Program-made: the position numbers and the translations under genes
In this document: positions 1-15,760 of the stretch, piece after piece
Numbering within the stretch: the first letter of the stretch is position 1
Layout of the letters: the number at the start of each line of letters is the position of its first letter
The notes under the pieces: generated by a model
The model's database searches: none
Told to the model about the DNA's origin: nothing
Seen by the model: the letters and a program-made list of their open reading frames with translations, nothing else
Assembly (NCBI GenBank): GCA_000499405.2
Contig: HG738140.1
Span: 558,001-622,000, forward strand
Length of the DNA stretch: 64,000 nucleotides
Source of the DNA: Onchocerca volvulus
Lineage: Eukaryota; Nematoda; Chromadorea; Rhabditida; Onchocercidae
Direction: 5' to 3'

Positions 1-2234
1 GTCGTGCTCCGTATAATCCCGAATGTCCCACAAATTTCAAAAAATGTCGACAATTTTAACTTTTCCGATAACTCCAACATTTATTTTAGTTTCAGTAATA
101 CTTTAACTTTTGCTGAACTTGGAAAACGAAGCAAATTCATAGGATTTAATAAATTTTAACATGGAAATCTTTAAAAAACTACAAAACTTAAAGACTACCT
201 TCTTCGCTTCCTTACGTTCGGCACAATTTATGTAAATGCTATCAGCTAGCATCCATACCATAAACCAAAACCGTATCACTGACATAGCGAAATAACCACA
301 TGTAAGAATTCAATCGACGTCCCGTAGTTCCTTTTTCTCGTAATCTTTGATGACAGCTAGGAAATTGCGGCCCGCGTAAATTTTGCCACTTCGAGTGAAC
401 AATGACTTTCGTTGTGCGGATAATAAAGTTTATGCATAAATGATAGGCATGACATCAATGTAAGCAAAATTGAAATTAGGAGGATATTACAGTGGAGATT
501 GATTTATTTGGCTAAAAGTGACCGGATCATGGTTTTACGTTGATTACGTTGATTTTTCAGGCTTAGTGTTAGAATCTGTCAACCCTTGTCTAAGAATTTT
601 AATCCGGTAGCATTCTTCCCTTCATCTTTTTTTGCTTTTAAAATCTTTTAAAAAATAAGAATGGAATAAATTGCAGTGAAGTTTGCATTGTTGTAGGAAG
701 GAAGATGTGCAATTGTTGCCAATTATTTAAATGGCCGCTTAATCATTTTATTATTACTCTTGTTAAAGTGTAGATAGAATGCTTTCTCTTGAAAAGACTA
801 AGAATGAGCGAACAAAATAAAATATTTTATTAGCCAAATGTCCCCTCTTTTGTTGTAATGTTGCTTCATGCATTATTTATACATTTATTTATATTTTAAG
901 GGAAGCAAATTTTTTTCATTTTTAGAATTATTCTAAGAAATTTAAGTAAATTTAAAATGATGGGCTAAAATATATGATTGCAATTCATTAATGCATATTT
1001 ATTATTAGTATATTTGAATTAATGATTTAAATGGTTATAATGATTTGCTTTGTGCTATGAAATGTTTGCAAAATAATCATAACTGATTGATCTGAATGAA
1101 AAACATTGAATGTTGTCGCAAGAGTGATTTTATTTTATTTTATTTATTTATTTATTTATTTTTTTAAGAAATGATTATTGATTTAAATAGTTGTACCTAA
1201 TGAAGCTAAGTCTAAATGAAGTAATGCCTTTAATTGCAATATAAAGACTTTCTAGAAATTCGACATTATGTACGAAATGTTGCATATTAGCTAGCTATCC
1301 GTATTCGAGTCATAAAAAAGTTTTTTTTTGTTTTGCAGTTTTTTTGTTTTGCAAGATCTAAAAAGATAAAATCGTAGTAAATGGCTATAGAATTTTAAAA
1401 TAATTCTCGAGTATAAAATTAGTTTTAAAAAGTTGTGAAAATTGTTGAATAATGGCATTATAGTAATAATGAGGAACATTAAATGAGCACCATATCCATC
1501 ACAATCATTTGATCAGATCATGTATACATTTTCATTTGGTTCTAAGAGAATAGTTTGGCTTTATTAATGAAATATTTATGATGAGAGGAGCAAAAATCAC
1601 TGGATGATGGAGTGTACTACACGAAAAGTGGTGGAGAAAGAGTTGGAAGGTTGAAACATACTTGAAAACAGGTTTTGACAACAAATGCATGATTGTTGTG
1701 AAGAAACCATCGATTCGCTACTGTTCAAAACGGGCAGTTGTGGCAAAAGATTGCAATCAACGCGGGCAGAAATGGCCTTTGCCCTTTGAATTTTTCATCT
1801 TCTTTTTCGTCATTCTGATAACTGATAAATCGTGATAACCATCATCGATTTCATTTTCATCTTCATTAATTGAATAGCTCAATTCGCTCTATTCACATAC
1901 GAGGGTTCATTTGTCGCTCCTCGTCTCCGAATTTGCAATTTTCAGTCATTTAATGATAAAAATGATAGTCATCATTATCATCACCATCATCGCATTATCA
2001 TCATTATTAATATGTCTTTTTTTCATTTGCTCCATTTTGATTTTTGATAAAAACTTTCAGATTTGCTCTAAATGTTGCTGCAATTTATTTATTTGTTGAA
2101 AACTTTCGTATTTACCCCAATTTTTGCTACAACTTGTGTTTCCTGTCCTTTTCCTTTCTTTTTGATTAAAATTTATGCATTATTTTTCCTGAAAAAGAAA
2201 AGAAACTTTCTTCCAGAAATCTCATTTTTATTTC

Positions 2235-2258
2235 AAAAAAAAAAAAAAAAAAAAAAAA
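2235..2258. repeat. A24 homopolymer
   Basis: A run of 24 A residues followed by a purine-rich tail (GAAGG, AAAAAG). Similar T runs occur at about 4,933-4,955, 9,008-9,029, 12,016-12,035 and 24,781-24,796. No retroposon body is visible next to any of them. Confidence 0.9.
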
Positions 2259-5200
2259 GAAGGAAAAAGAAAAAAACCACTTCATTCAGTGAATCGGTTC
2301 CCATCATTGCTACTACAAACTTCTATTTCGATATTTTTCTTATCTATTTTCTCAAAATGTTTCTTTTAATAATTCGTTCACTGACCATGATTTCACAAAG
2401 ACAAAGTACAAATGTTTTATAATAATTATTAGATATGAGTGAACAAAACTCCCATCCATCAGTTAATCCGCTAGCCAATTAGTCAGTTAATGAGTCAACT
2501 AATTTGGATAGATAATTTGAGAAATTAATTTTTCTTATTCTTTAGTTAGCTTAACATACAACTTTCTCTTGAATTTCTTAATGATGAAAACTTCCTCTAC
2601 CATTTAAATTGTGTTTAGAATAACGAAAAAACTGTTGAAAATATTCTATTTAGAATTAATAGCAATTTGTTCTTTGTTAACACTTACAAGTAAGCTATTT
2701 CAATAGTATTTTATAACAATTTAGGAACAATTTATCTAAGAGATCATTAATCAAAGTTACGTAGCGTCGCAATGATCAGATTTGAACAGTCTGTTGCCAA
2801 ATTTTTTCAACGCGAATGAAATAAATAATTTATCAAATTACATTTTAATTTCTTATTTCATCGATATCTAATCTGTGTGTTTGTTTGATCATATAATTAA
2901 ATAAAATACAATATTTGTCTATTACTACTATTTGATAATGCTTTTTTATCATTGATATTATCATTTTAACCATAAATTCACTGATAAATTTGATAGAAAT
3001 CGATTGATTGCAATACTGTAACTGAGTAAATCGGAATCTTGACCGGTGATTTTTTATAGTAAATCTTTAAATTGTTACGAATATTACTGAAATAGTTTTG
3101 AAAAAGGTAACAATGATTGATTTACTATTAATTTTATGAAAATTTAATTCATTGAACATCTCTTTCATTATAATATGGCAATTATAATAGTTGAATATTA
3201 TCAAAGGGAGGACGAATTCTGGAGAATTCTGGAATGATTTTGAGAAATGCTAAGATGATATCATTGCTTTTTCTAGACGTGAACAATCGACAATCATGAA
3301 TGACTAATCGATGCTAAAAAGGAATAGCTATGAAAAATTATTATCATAAGCTTCTTTCGGAAGATAAATATAATTTTTGTAATCATTTCCGGTGATAGAT
3401 AATTGATGGCATTATGATTTATGGCAATTAAATAGGAATTTCAATAAAAACGATTAGACTATTATTTGAATTTTCACGCGTAAAATAATTAATCATATGG
3501 AATAGAATTACTTACATCTTCGAAATTTACCGAAAAAAAAAACAATTGTTACTTATTATATTGTTTTGGGTTGGTGTAACGCATAATTTAAAATTGATGT
3601 TTGTTAAAGACATTTTCTGTTTTTTATTGTTATCAATTTGATTTACTATCACTGATAATCTTATTCTAATTAGTGGTATTTGAAATGCATTAATTGCATG
3701 CTGTCCTGGAACAATAATATCGATAATGAGGTCAAATGCTTGGCATACGTCTAACTCCATGCTGCCTGCTATCTAGGACAACAATAATTTCAGATATCGG
3801 CATTAAAACAATGTATTTTCGATCAATTAGAGAGAAAATGATTAAATGATCATAATAATGGAAATTACTCATTATCATAATTCAATCAGTAAAAAAAATT
3901 CAAATTTCACTTTAATTTATTAATTCTCAAAAAATTCTATGCAATTACTGGGTTTTTTTTTTGAATTTGTTTTGAAGTTTACTATCGTTTTTTTTTCTTC
4001 CTCTTTTGATCTATTTATATTGCAAAGAGAGAGCAAAAAAAGAAGTATTTCATTGCAAACATGTAATGTTCTCAACTTATTTTATCGAAAACGTTTCATT
4101 GTTTCAAAAAATGTTTGCCATTGAACGGTAATGGTTGATTGATTTGATTGGTACTTGTTTGGTTGGTTGATCAGTTAGATTTAATTGGTCAGTTGTTGCA
4201 ACGATTAGTATTATTTGCCACTTTTAATTTTCAATCTTTCAAAAATTTCAAGAAAGAGGGAACAAGGATAGGGAAGAGAAAGATCTAACTGAAGGATTGC
4301 AAAAGAGTATGAATGTTTGATTAATTGGTCATTTTCATCGGGAGAAAACTGGTCTGGTATAAATTAAATTACCATTATTTGGTTATGCCCGCCTAAACCA
4401 TTTAGAACATTTTTCGCTATAATAAAATAAAATTTGATGAAATAAGCAAAAAAAGATAAAATATATTGGCAAATTTTATTTTAATAAATTAGAAGTGAAA
4501 ATTTGAGCAATTATTAATTTGAAAAAAAGAGAAGAAGAGAAAAGTGAAATAAAAAATATGGTAATGGAAAAAATTAATTGAAAAGAATGAAACAATTTTT
4601 TGTAATTAATCTTATCTTTTTAACTGTGTCAATTACTGTGAAGAGGAAATAAGATAAAGGAGTGGATAAAAAGAATGAGGACAAATTTCCTTTCTTAGAA
4701 TTATCTTAAATTGAATTTCTTTTTCATTCATAAAATAGAATGTGAATGATGGCTAATAATTTGAGATTATTGAAATTTTGACCTGAAAGTTTAAGACTTA
4801 GGTTAGTTTTAAAAACAACGTGTTTAAATGCTGCAACTAACAACTTGTTAAAATTATCATTTTAACATATTAAGTTTAATCTAATATATCAGAGTGTTTC
4901 AGAATAAATCAAAAAATTGCGCTTTGATTAGCTTTTTTTTTTTTTTTTTTTTTTTCATATTAGCATCAATATCAATATATTATCTAAAGATTTTTTAAAA
5001 TAAATTTGGAATTTAGCATAGCATAAATTTTACTTGCTTCTTCTTATTTTATTTTATTTTTTTTAAAAGAGGTATTAATATGAATTAGCAACAAAATGAT
5101 AAAAATTACGATATCCAATATAATTGAATTAACTTTCTTTTTCTTGAATGCAATAAAAATTGCAATATTTCGGCTTGATCTTATCAATAATTATATCTAT

Positions 5201-7962
5201 CCTTTCTTGAAATATTAATTGTCCATGTTTATTGTTAAAATCATTATTTCTTACACATTCCTGAATACCGATTACTTTATTATATTTGGAAAACTGTTTA
5301 AATAGGAAAATAGGTAATCTGTCAAAGATAAGAAATTGTTATCAACCACAGATACCAACCAACCAGTTATTGATGATGTTCCATTGTGATGCATAAATGT
5401 TATCATGCATTGATTGAGAGAAAGAAAAAAGAAAGATACCAATTTTGAAATGAAATCACGACTTACATCATTGCAATATCATTTCTGTTACCAAACTTCC
5501 ATGTAATCATTGAATTTTTGAAAAAAGATAAAAAATTAAAAACTGCCAAAAGAATCGTTAAATCAATCATTTCCAATATGAGATAGGATAATTGAGTTTA
5601 GCGTTTGGGTTTTTTTCATTTTGTTTACAGCACTGTGAATAAAATGAACGATATCCGATCTTATTTAATGATACTAATCTCTGTCTTACATATGAAGGAC
5701 TATTTTAAGTTTCTTTTTTTTTTTATCGCCAACTCATTTAAAAATCATTTCTACTCTTCATTCTTCCGTTCTTTGCTCATTTTTTTTTCTGCTCCTCTCA
5801 ACATTAAATTAACCTTTCATTTGTAATAACTGAAAGAAATTCGATTAATTTGATGAAATCATTGAAAGATAACAACTGGATGGTTAATGCGATGGAAGAT
5901 TTCTCTACAAAAAAAAAAAAATAATAATTCTTTCATTAAAATGTTCGTCGTAAAATTGTAAACCAAGAAATTTGGTTGTTTCATGAAAATCTACTGGAAA
6001 ATTTTCTTGAAAAAAAGGAGATCGGGGCAGTGGCAGAAAAAATAGAATGAAAAAAGTAAGGAGAGAAATGATTGCATATTAAAACGGCCTTTCAGTTCTT
6101 AAATTCATCTATTTCACAGATGACGACAACATTCTGCATATACAATTTATGAATCGTTTATTGCGGATCTGAAACAATCAGTTCAAAATTAGACCTTTTC
6201 TTCCTTAAATATTTCTTCATTTTAATATATTATTTCCTTTTCCTTTTCTTTTTTTTTTTTTTTAAGAGCAAGTTCAAAGGTCATTCTATAGGAGAATGGC
6301 AGGAAAAGCAGGCAATCAAAGTTTGAAAAAATATGTAGCGATGCAATTAAGAAATTTTTAATTAAGGTTAATTACCACTTTCCCTTCATTCCTCTTACCA
6401 CCTTTTCGTAAATTTTATAGGAACACCAACTTAGTAAACATAATTTTAAAGAAACTAGTTTGCTTTTTATTTGTTTATTTAACTATTTTTTTCAAATCAA
6501 AATTTGAAAGTATTTCATTTATTGTTAAAAATCTAACATAAATTGATGATTTATGCGAACCGTAAATTTTAACCATAAATATGTATAAAAAAATTTTAAA
6601 AACTTAAAATTCTAACTCTGAAAACATTGCTCAATCAATAATGTAATCTTATAAAAACTGTTCAAAATTAAAATTGAAATTTTGAAAAACTGTAAAAATA
6701 ATTTGCTATAATCACCTTATTTTTTCCCTGCCCTTTTATAATATTTATTACTTTGCCTTCCGTAATCTCTCTTGGAAAGATCAAAGAATATTTGTTTGAA
6801 ATGATACTGGCAATAATTTCAAATTACATATGGCCGGATAGTTATATTTCACATCATTGTGCTCCCTAGCAACAATTCAAACTTCTTTGCACAGTTGTTC
6901 TCCTTGCTCGTCTCTTTCCTCCCTGAAATTCTACGGGAGTTCATTCGGGACATCGATATCCTGTAAAAGACGACGAGTTGAATATGATAATGAAGGTAGA
7001 AATGGGAGAATTGTGCGAAAGAAAAAAAAGTTTCAGTTATTTCAATCATATAAAATTATTTTATGTCGCCCTCTTCCTCCCACTATAGATCATCATATGA
7101 TCGATCCAAAGAGAGAGAGAAAAGAGGATGAAATTTTTTGTTGAAATTATGAACGAAAGGGAAACTGGATCGATGGATGGGTCGGAGGGAACGAAACGAA
7201 TTTGAAAAGAAAATTGTGTCAAAATTTCATTCAATTTATTTACATACTTTAAATGCATATATATTATTCTTTTTTCTTTTACCCACTTATAATAACTTTA
7301 TACCGAAATTTCATTTTCATATTTTTTATACATTTCATGATTTCCATAAATTTTTAAATAAGTTCAAAATTTTTCAACAATTTTGCAACTTTTAGAATTT
7401 TGTCATTTTCTATAAGTTTTATGCATGCATAGATGTTTGATTCGCTATGTTTCTTTCCTTTTTTTTTTTTTTTAACATACAGATATAAAAAAAGAAAAAT
7501 CATCAGAATGAAATAGAACAGTGGTAAGGTTTTGAATGAAAAAAAAAAGAAAGTAACTTTTTGAACTTTACTGTTTTAGGTGATGAATGAATCAAAAACG
7601 ACTACTTGTTATTGCAGAAATTGATGTCATTTAATGATTTTTTTTTTTCTTTCTTAACGATTACAAATGAAGTTACGTATGCGAAACACTGAAATAATCG
7701 AAAATTCTTACATTTCATTTGAAATTCTTGTTCATTAATTAATCAAATTAGCAAAGTAATTATCATAAGCGGAGAGAAATTTCAATTTCATTAAAATAAT
7801 TTTGAACTATTTTGCTCGATTTGAATGATGGATCAATTCATCTCTTTATTTTAAATATTCATTATATCAAATCGCTTTTTTTCTCATAACTACCCTTCTA
7901 ACGATATGTCTTCAATTTTGAAATATTTTGCAATTTCAAGTCCTCTCTTGAGAAATCGCACA

Positions 7963-8010
<48 letters not shown>

Positions 8011-8032
8011 ACACATATACACACATATACAC
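7963..8032. repeat. CA-type microsatellite
   Basis: An uninterrupted AC dinucleotide array followed by degenerate ACACAT units. The short frames on both strands across it (poly-HT on plus, poly-CV on minus) are translations of the repeat, not genes. Confidence 0.95.
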
Positions 8033-10920
8033 GCCAAATGTGGATGAATTCATTAACACTAATTTTTACATTCATCTCTTTCCACTTACGTAATTTCCAT
8101 CGCATTTACTAATATTTTCATTTCTCTGTGATCGAGCATTCAAATAATAAAATGATATGAGATAGAAAAGTTATTATGAAGAAGAAAATCATTAGTAAAG
8201 ATAGATGCTAATTATGAATTTTCATAATTGGAAAGGGAAAAAAAGAAATTTGGAATTTGCATTAAAATTCTTTCTTTCCCTCCATCTAATTATAGAAGAA
8301 TTGCGCGATGTAAACAAAAAAGAAATTGGCTGATAGAGCTAAAATAGCTAAGAAGTAATGGATTTATTTAATTAGATTAAAAACTTAATTAAATGTATGG
8401 ATTGCTAGAATGCTTTCTATTTCATTCCGAAAATTATATATCGATGATTTCAAAGAAACCATTTTTTTTTGTTTTTTTTGGCAATAATCTTGAATATTTT
8501 GAATTTTTTGCATTTTACGTAAAATTTTTTATTCACTTGTGAATAAGTGAATAGCTTTCAATAAGCATTATGATGCATGCGTGATTGCACTCATATTAGA
8601 TGTGATTTTAGGTATTTTTTAATACTTTAAAATTTTATTTAATTAATTTTATTTAGTACTTAAAAAAAATTTTATTTAATTATTTATTTAATTTTTAATA
8701 TCTATTTTAAAACATATTTAAAATAGCTATGATTATAATTTGCTTTCAGTTTCAAATTAATTGGAGAATTTAAAAAAATTGAAGAAGAAAAAAGGTTTAA
8801 TTTTTATTTTTTTCAGATAGTCATATAATTGAATAAAAAAAGACTGATAAACCATAATTCAAAATACCAAAAACAAAGTCGATTTTAGATAATTTTGGAT
8901 TTGATAATTTTTTTGTCGATTTTGCATTTGTTAAACTGACTTTTTGTTGAGTTATCGGTATTAATACGATAAAAATCCATTATTTAGTTGATGTTTTACA
9001 GTTCAACTTTTTTTTTTTTTTTTTTTTTTCAAGAGGAATAAGTACACTAAGAATAGTTAGCTTTTTTATTTCTATCCATTGATTATCGTCAATTTGTAAA
9101 GATTTCCGATGTGAATTTTCTATTTTTCCTCTTTTCTTGCGTGCATCGAGCAGTAGCTATTTCTCAATTTTTTGTTTGCAACAATTAGTTTCAAATTTCA
9201 ATCAATTCATTAAAAGGGTTGACAGAAGGATTCTGATGCTTGCCTGTTTACCTCAAAATGCCTTCAATTCTCTTCTTCGTCACAACAAAATCGGTAGATA
9301 AGTTATGAATAAGTCCATTTTCGAGTCACTTGCAGTGATCTTTCCAATTGTAATAAGTAGTATTTCGTTAAGTTCCGGTTGGAGCAGAGGATTCATCGAT
9401 TTAATCATTCATTTTTTGAAATAATGTTATTTCAGGTTTTGAAAATGATAACAAAATAAGGCATTCTTGTGAGTACTAGCTTATGAAGAAATTCAATAGT
9501 CTAATATAAAAAGAGTCCAATCGACTTAGCAAGAAAAATCCGAAAGCCAAGTTACTATTTGATCGCTTTCTTCCGAAACTGCACTAAGAGCCAAGTAGAT
9601 ATTTCCGATTTTCACAATTTTATTCCGAACAAAATAAAAATTATATTAGATCTGTTTGATCGTTTTATATAATTCAAAAGAGGAATTATTAATTTAAAAG
9701 AAGAAAATAGTGATTTTAAAATTCGAAAATTATTATTAATATATATAGCAACTAATCAAAAACAAGTTCAAAATAACAAAAAATTAAAAGTAATTATTGC
9801 ATAATTGCAGTTATCGATTTATCTCAAAAGCTGAAAATTATGTTTGAAATAATTATAAAAAATTATCAATTTCATTTAGTCGGATAGCACAGATGTGATC
9901 ATTCATTCTTCCTGCATAAAAATCTAAATGATAACATCAATCAACTTCAAAAACCGAAGTGATAACATCATCAACTTCAACTTCCGCCTTCTTTTTCTCT
10001 TCTTTTTCTTCCACTCCAATTTATCATTTTATTAAAATTGAATAAACACTTTCTTTTGCTTTTATTGCCAATAAGATGCTACTGATAACAACGCAATTTA
10101 TATTTGATAGAAAAATATTTGTATTAAAGGCATGAATAATTTGAGTGTTGATCGAATGGATTGAAATGATTATTTTATTACTCTTATCTTATTTGTTAGC
10201 AACGATTTTTTCACCTTCGATGTGATCAATAAATGTCACAAAAAAAAGAAAAAAAAAAGGAAAAAAAAAACAATTACTGAAATATTTTTGAATAACAAAT
10301 TATGCCTTGAAATTTTCAAAATCATGTCTGTTTGAGAAGATAAATATGGAAGTAATTTATATCTTTGTCAGTCTTTCATTTCTAAATTTGAATGGAATAA
10401 TTTAATTTATAATTTTTGTCGTTCTATTAGTTTTCGTATTTTCTTCGTGTCAATACAATCATTAACTGTGTCAAGATTACCGGATTACCAATTTCTTCAT
10501 CCTGTCATATTACGTATAGAAATTAAATAACAAAAATTAAAACTTTCAAATCTATTTCTTCATCGAAGCTGCTGATAATACATTTGGCCTTAATTAATAA
10601 TCAATGCATCACAATATCTCCATAATTCACATCTTTTTTCGTTTTTTCGATAATTTTTCTTTGAAATTTGATAAAATTTTATTTAGTTGAAATATTTTCC
10701 TAAATTTTTCAATCGAATAAAATCAATTAAATTCCAAATAAAAATTACCAAAAGAACGAAAAAAGCTTCATTTCTTTCTTAGTTTGGATTTCAATTTTCC
10801 ATTTAATTTTATTGAGCAATAATAACGCTTGGTTAAATTAAATGAAAAATTGAAATTGGTTCAACTCTTTCAGAGAGATTTAAATTACTAGCTAACAAAC
10901 TAACCCGTTTATAAACATTT

Positions 10921-10954
10921 TACACACATACACATACATACATACACACACATA

Positions 10955-11003
<49 letters not shown>
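10921..11003. repeat. CA/CATA microsatellite
   Basis: Imperfect ACATAC units grade into a pure AC array of about 40 bases. Simple sequence repeat with no gene call. Confidence 0.95.
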
Positions 11004-11004
<1 letters not shown>

Positions 11005-11420
11005 ACATGCAAAAACTAGCTGCTTCATTCGAAAAAAAGAAAAAAGAAATTAAAAAGTAGTAAAGCTCTCAATATAGTAGTATTCCAGTTTCAAAGATTT
11101 AAAAACATTTTAATTACTTTTTTTGCCGTTTCTCTTCACTTTATCACAACGATGATAGATTATCACATTGGAAGCAATCTACCATCATTTGATAAATAAC
11201 AGTTGCCGTGCCCATCCATTTATATTTATTCTCTTTGTCAAGCCATAGAATTCATTGCTATATCTTTTACATAATATCATCTAAATAAAAGTACAATAAT
11301 ACAAAAGATTCTTGAATAGTTTATATTTTGAACAAAAAAAGATTTATACTTTTAAAAACAAAACCAGTTTTTAGAATAGGTTAGTTTAAAAAAAAAAAAA
11401 AATGCATTAATGCTGAAAAG

Positions 11421-11443
11421 AAAGAGGAAGAGAGAGAGGGAGA

Positions 11444-11517
<74 letters not shown>
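11421..11517. repeat. GA microsatellite
   Basis: A purine tract starting as AAAGAGGAAG-like sequence and becoming a pure AG dinucleotide array of more than 60 bases. All-purine on the plus strand, so it could adopt triplex (H-DNA) form. Confidence 0.95.
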
Positions 11518-11518
<1 letters not shown>

Positions 11519-14460
11519 ACTAGTTGAAACAAAGATGGTCATTTTAAAATATTTTTTGAAAATAATCCGAAATATTTCTTGTTAACAGTTATCTTCGTAA
11601 TACTACTAAAATGACTAATATATCATTTATATTGCAAATGAATTTTTCTTCTGCTTTTTTTCCTGTTTACTTTTTTTTTTTTTACCTTTTTTTGTTTTCA
11701 TAAAAATTATATTATTGCTTTGGGTTTTTTGATATTTTACTAATCATTAATTAATCATTCATTAAAATGTAAATGAGTAAGTAATTAGTTATCATTTCTT
11801 TGTTTTATTATTGATAAGATTTTTTGTTTTCATCTAATTCGATCAATTATTTCATTATCTTTTAATAATTAGTTTCATTATCCCATGCATTTACCAATAG
11901 ATATGTATATTCCGAATAAGGAACTAACTATTTTGTTGACATTATTTATCCAGTTTTAATTACAAAAAACAAAAAGAAAAAAAATTCCGGTGACAAATGG
12001 AAGGAAGAATGACAGTTTTTTTTTTTTTTTTTTTTGCATCAGGCGGATTATTTCAATAAACCTTTTTCTTTCTTTCTCTCTCTTTCTCCTTCTTGTTATA
12101 TAGAATATTTTAAGGATTCTTTTCCCTTAGAAGTGAACTTCTTAGCTCTCAGAATTTTGAAGAGCAAATTGTATGCAAAAATAATTGTACAAAAAACTTC
12201 ATAGTGATTTATCTGTATGGAAAACGACGGACAACCGTAAATATAAATTATTGTAATTAATTTATTCTGGTTATATTGAATAATTGGGTTCATTTTTTCC
12301 TCTTAATTATGATTAATATATGAAATGATTGATATGATAGCATAAATTTATTCGAAATTAATTTGTCATTTATTTCACAATTTCATTTTTTTCATAAATA
12401 TTTTTTAAATTTTATAAACAACTAACTTATCGACAAAATAAAAATTATTGGTTCGGAAAATAATTTTGATCAAGGGATTTTAAATGATTCGTTATCTGAG
12501 ATTAACAAATAAATTATCTGTTTGAAACTCTGTTTTTCAATCTTGAGAAAAAAATCAAAAAAAGAAACGAAACAAATAAAACTAGTTTAAATTAAGTTAG
12601 CTATCCAAAAGGATATAATAAATTTCTTCGAATTTACTAATTTTGAAAAAAATTATTTAGTTTAAAATATAAGCCGATAACAGCTTATAATATTTCTTCG
12701 GATGTTTTAGCTAAACAGGTTTTCATCAATCCGGAATTAAGAACAGGATAAATAGCAAATTGTAGCATTAAACAGGTTCAACAAGATATTTTTGTGATTT
12801 TTTTTAATTTAATATTTACTTATGTGAATGATTGTTTGCTAATTGATAGCCGAGGGTTGACTAAAGGATTAGCAATTACTATTATTATTATTATTGCCAT
12901 TATTACAACATTACAAATTTTACAACAGTTTAAACAAAAGTTTAAATTAAGTTTGAAAGAATGATGAGTTATTTATATTTCAATCAATTTATTTAAATGT
13001 GCTCATTTGAAAAATTCTAATTTTCATTCTTTTCTTTATTGTTTTTAAAGATTGTTGGATATAATTGTTTTAGAATTTATTTAATATGATATAAGTTATT
13101 GTTCAATTATTTGAAATTCTTTTATACTTACTAATTTTGAGATATTGTAATATCATTTGTTCAAAAGGAATGAATCAATGAGTTCAAAAAGGATTGAATA
13201 TATCCAATAATTAATATTTTGTCGATCAAACAATGCATCCTCGATTTGGTAAAAAATTTTTATTACTTAATAATCAAATTAAAATCTTCGAAAGTATCAT
13301 TATTTTACAACGATGACTTTGATATCATTATTGAAATATGTTCAGACGTCAAACATGGCTATTTATTGAATTAAATTAAGCTGAAATCAAGTTGTCAGCA
13401 ATCATTTATTTGTCAAATAAAGTATTTTTTGCTAACCTTTATTAATTTGGAAAAAAATTAAAGAATAAAAAGTACGACTAGTATAGAGGATAAATTGTGA
13501 ACAAGAAATTTTATTTAAATTTGAAATAATCGGATTATTAATATCGATGATTTAATAAAAGTATGCAATAAAATAGATATCAATACTTCTAGTAAAACTT
13601 AATTGCTACATTCCAACTTCTGCATTTTTAACAATTATTATTTAATTGTGCAATGTAATAATATATTTAAAGTATTTGAAATTTTGATTAGAAAAAACCA
13701 TATTCGATTATATATATATAATTTTGTTATATTTGAATTGAAAAGAATTGGAAAAAATTCGAATTTGCTATGCATTGTAAAATATTATCGTTAATTTACA
13801 AAATTGATCTACTGGCCTACTTTATCGGTTGTATATCATGCATAATTATCACGGGGAGAAGAAATGATGAGATATGTATCCTGAATTATTTTAACTATTC
13901 ACTGAAACGAAGGATGATATGGTTTGAAGTAGATATGATATGATAAAGATGTGTTTTTTATCATTTTTGATAAATAAGACATCTTACATTTTCATTGATT
14001 CTAATTTTTTTTTTCTCAACAATTCCTTTTTGATTGCAATGCTAACGTATAAATTGATTGAGATATTAATAAAATCTTTGCAATAAAAATGAAAGAATAA
14101 AAAAAGATGAAGTAGAAGGAGAGATATTTTACTCTTTCCTCCTTTTTTTTTCTTTAGTTTTTTTTTTTGAAACATATAATAACAAATTATTGTTGTTATC
14201 GATGCAACCAATATTATTCAAAAATTTAAAAGAATACTTTGAACTGATATTTTAAATTATAACAATTATTTGAATAATAACTGTAATTGAAAATTTTGTC
14301 ATCTTGATCGATTAATTCAAGGACTGTGTGTTATTTCTAATTCAAAAACTATGTGTTAGAATAATATGTCAGTTATTGATTGATTATAATATTTGATTCT
14401 TCTTTCAGATTAATAAGGAAATTTCGGCACAGTTTTCTTTTCTCTTCTTCTCTTTCTATT

Positions 14461-14462
<2 letters not shown>

Positions 14463-14525
<63 letters not shown>
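14463..14525. repeat. CT microsatellite
   Basis: A pure CT dinucleotide array of about 60 bases. It is the pyrimidine counterpart of the GA array at 11,421 and in inverted orientation to it about 3 kb away. Confidence 0.95.
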
Positions 14526-14527
<2 letters not shown>

Positions 14528-15400
14528 TCTTTTATTGATAGATAGGATCATATGATAATTTCCTTAACATTTCGCATGTTTTGAGGTCAAAGTTGCAATG
14601 ATAGTTGTAATCGATGAGAGTAATTTCAAATGAGGGCAATAACTTTCCACCAGGTTGCATACTCCGGTAAGCTAATGTTAAGTTTATCAAGTCAATGTTA
14701 AGATTGTTAACTGTTTCAAGTTAGACAAATCAATGTTAAGATTTGTTAAATCTATTAAATAATCAATTTTAAAACCTTTGGGCAAATCCATTGAGAAGTT
14801 CAATGCTTTAAAAAAATGCTAATCCATTCTAGCTTAAGTTATTCAAGTGATGTACTTATCATTCGACCATAGATCATTCTATAACTATCCCATCAATAAA
14901 TTGTAGATGGTAATGAAATAATCTATAATCGAATTTTCCAATCAGTCTCAGTAAGATTTAAATGGATGACAAGAATAATTAATTAATGGTCCGGTAGCTA
15001 TAATGTTTTATATATTAATAATTCAAGAATATGATTTACAAATATATTATATTTTATGACTGAAAAATTTATAATTTGTGATCTCAATTTCGGATATTAA
15101 TTACATATATAATTTGCAATATGAAAAGAAAAAAAAGAACTCGGAGATTTTTTTATTTTAAAGTTTAAGTAACATTATAATGTATAATTAGAATTATTAA
15201 CTTAATTAGTAAATAGTGTTTTAGATTCAAAATGAATTTAACTAGAAATTTTTCTTTATTTCAAAATAATACATGAAATTTCAATTCACTTTTCGCACGC
15301 ATGCAGGCACACAAGATATTGAAATAATCATTCGACGTGCCTATGTGTTTGTATACGTGTGCATACGTGTCTGGATACATCAGATCCTTAAATATAAAGT

Positions 15401-15530
15401 GAGTTGAAATCTCACGTCTAAAAAATGGGTTGAAATCTCACGTCTGAAAAATGGGTTGAAATCTCACGTCTGAAAAATGGGTTAAAATCTCACGTCTGAA
15501 AAATGAGTTAAAATCTCATGTCTGAAAAAT
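15401..15530. repeat. 26-bp minisatellite, five units
   Basis: Five consecutive 26-bp units, each beginning with a variant of GGGTTGAAATCTCACGTCTG and ending AAAAAT, followed by a decayed partial unit that fades into GAAATTTCGCG. Units differ at only one to three bases. The period is not a multiple of three and all frames contain stops. Confidence 0.9.
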
Positions 15531-15604
15531 GGGTTGAAATTTCGCGAAATCTTACGAAATTTTTTTTTGGAATTGATGACAGATAACGATATTTGGAGTG
15601 TCGA

Positions 15605-15760
15605 TATATTTATATGTGTCTATGTATGTATGTTAATGTGTGTGTAGATTTATGGATGTACGTGTATATATATGTATGTGTGTATGTATGAGTGTGTGTA
15701 CGTATGTGTGTATGTATGAGTGTATGTATGTATGTGTGTATGTATGAGCGTATGTATGTT
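15605..15760. repeat. TATG/TGTG microsatellite
   Basis: Degenerate TATGTATG, TGTGTATG and GAGTGTATG units over about 150 bases. Histidine/threonine-rich frames on the minus strand and M/C/V frames on the plus strand are products of the repeat. Confidence 0.9.

Noticed and set aside
7906..8112. Poly-His/Thr frame
   Set aside because: Translation of a CA microsatellite.
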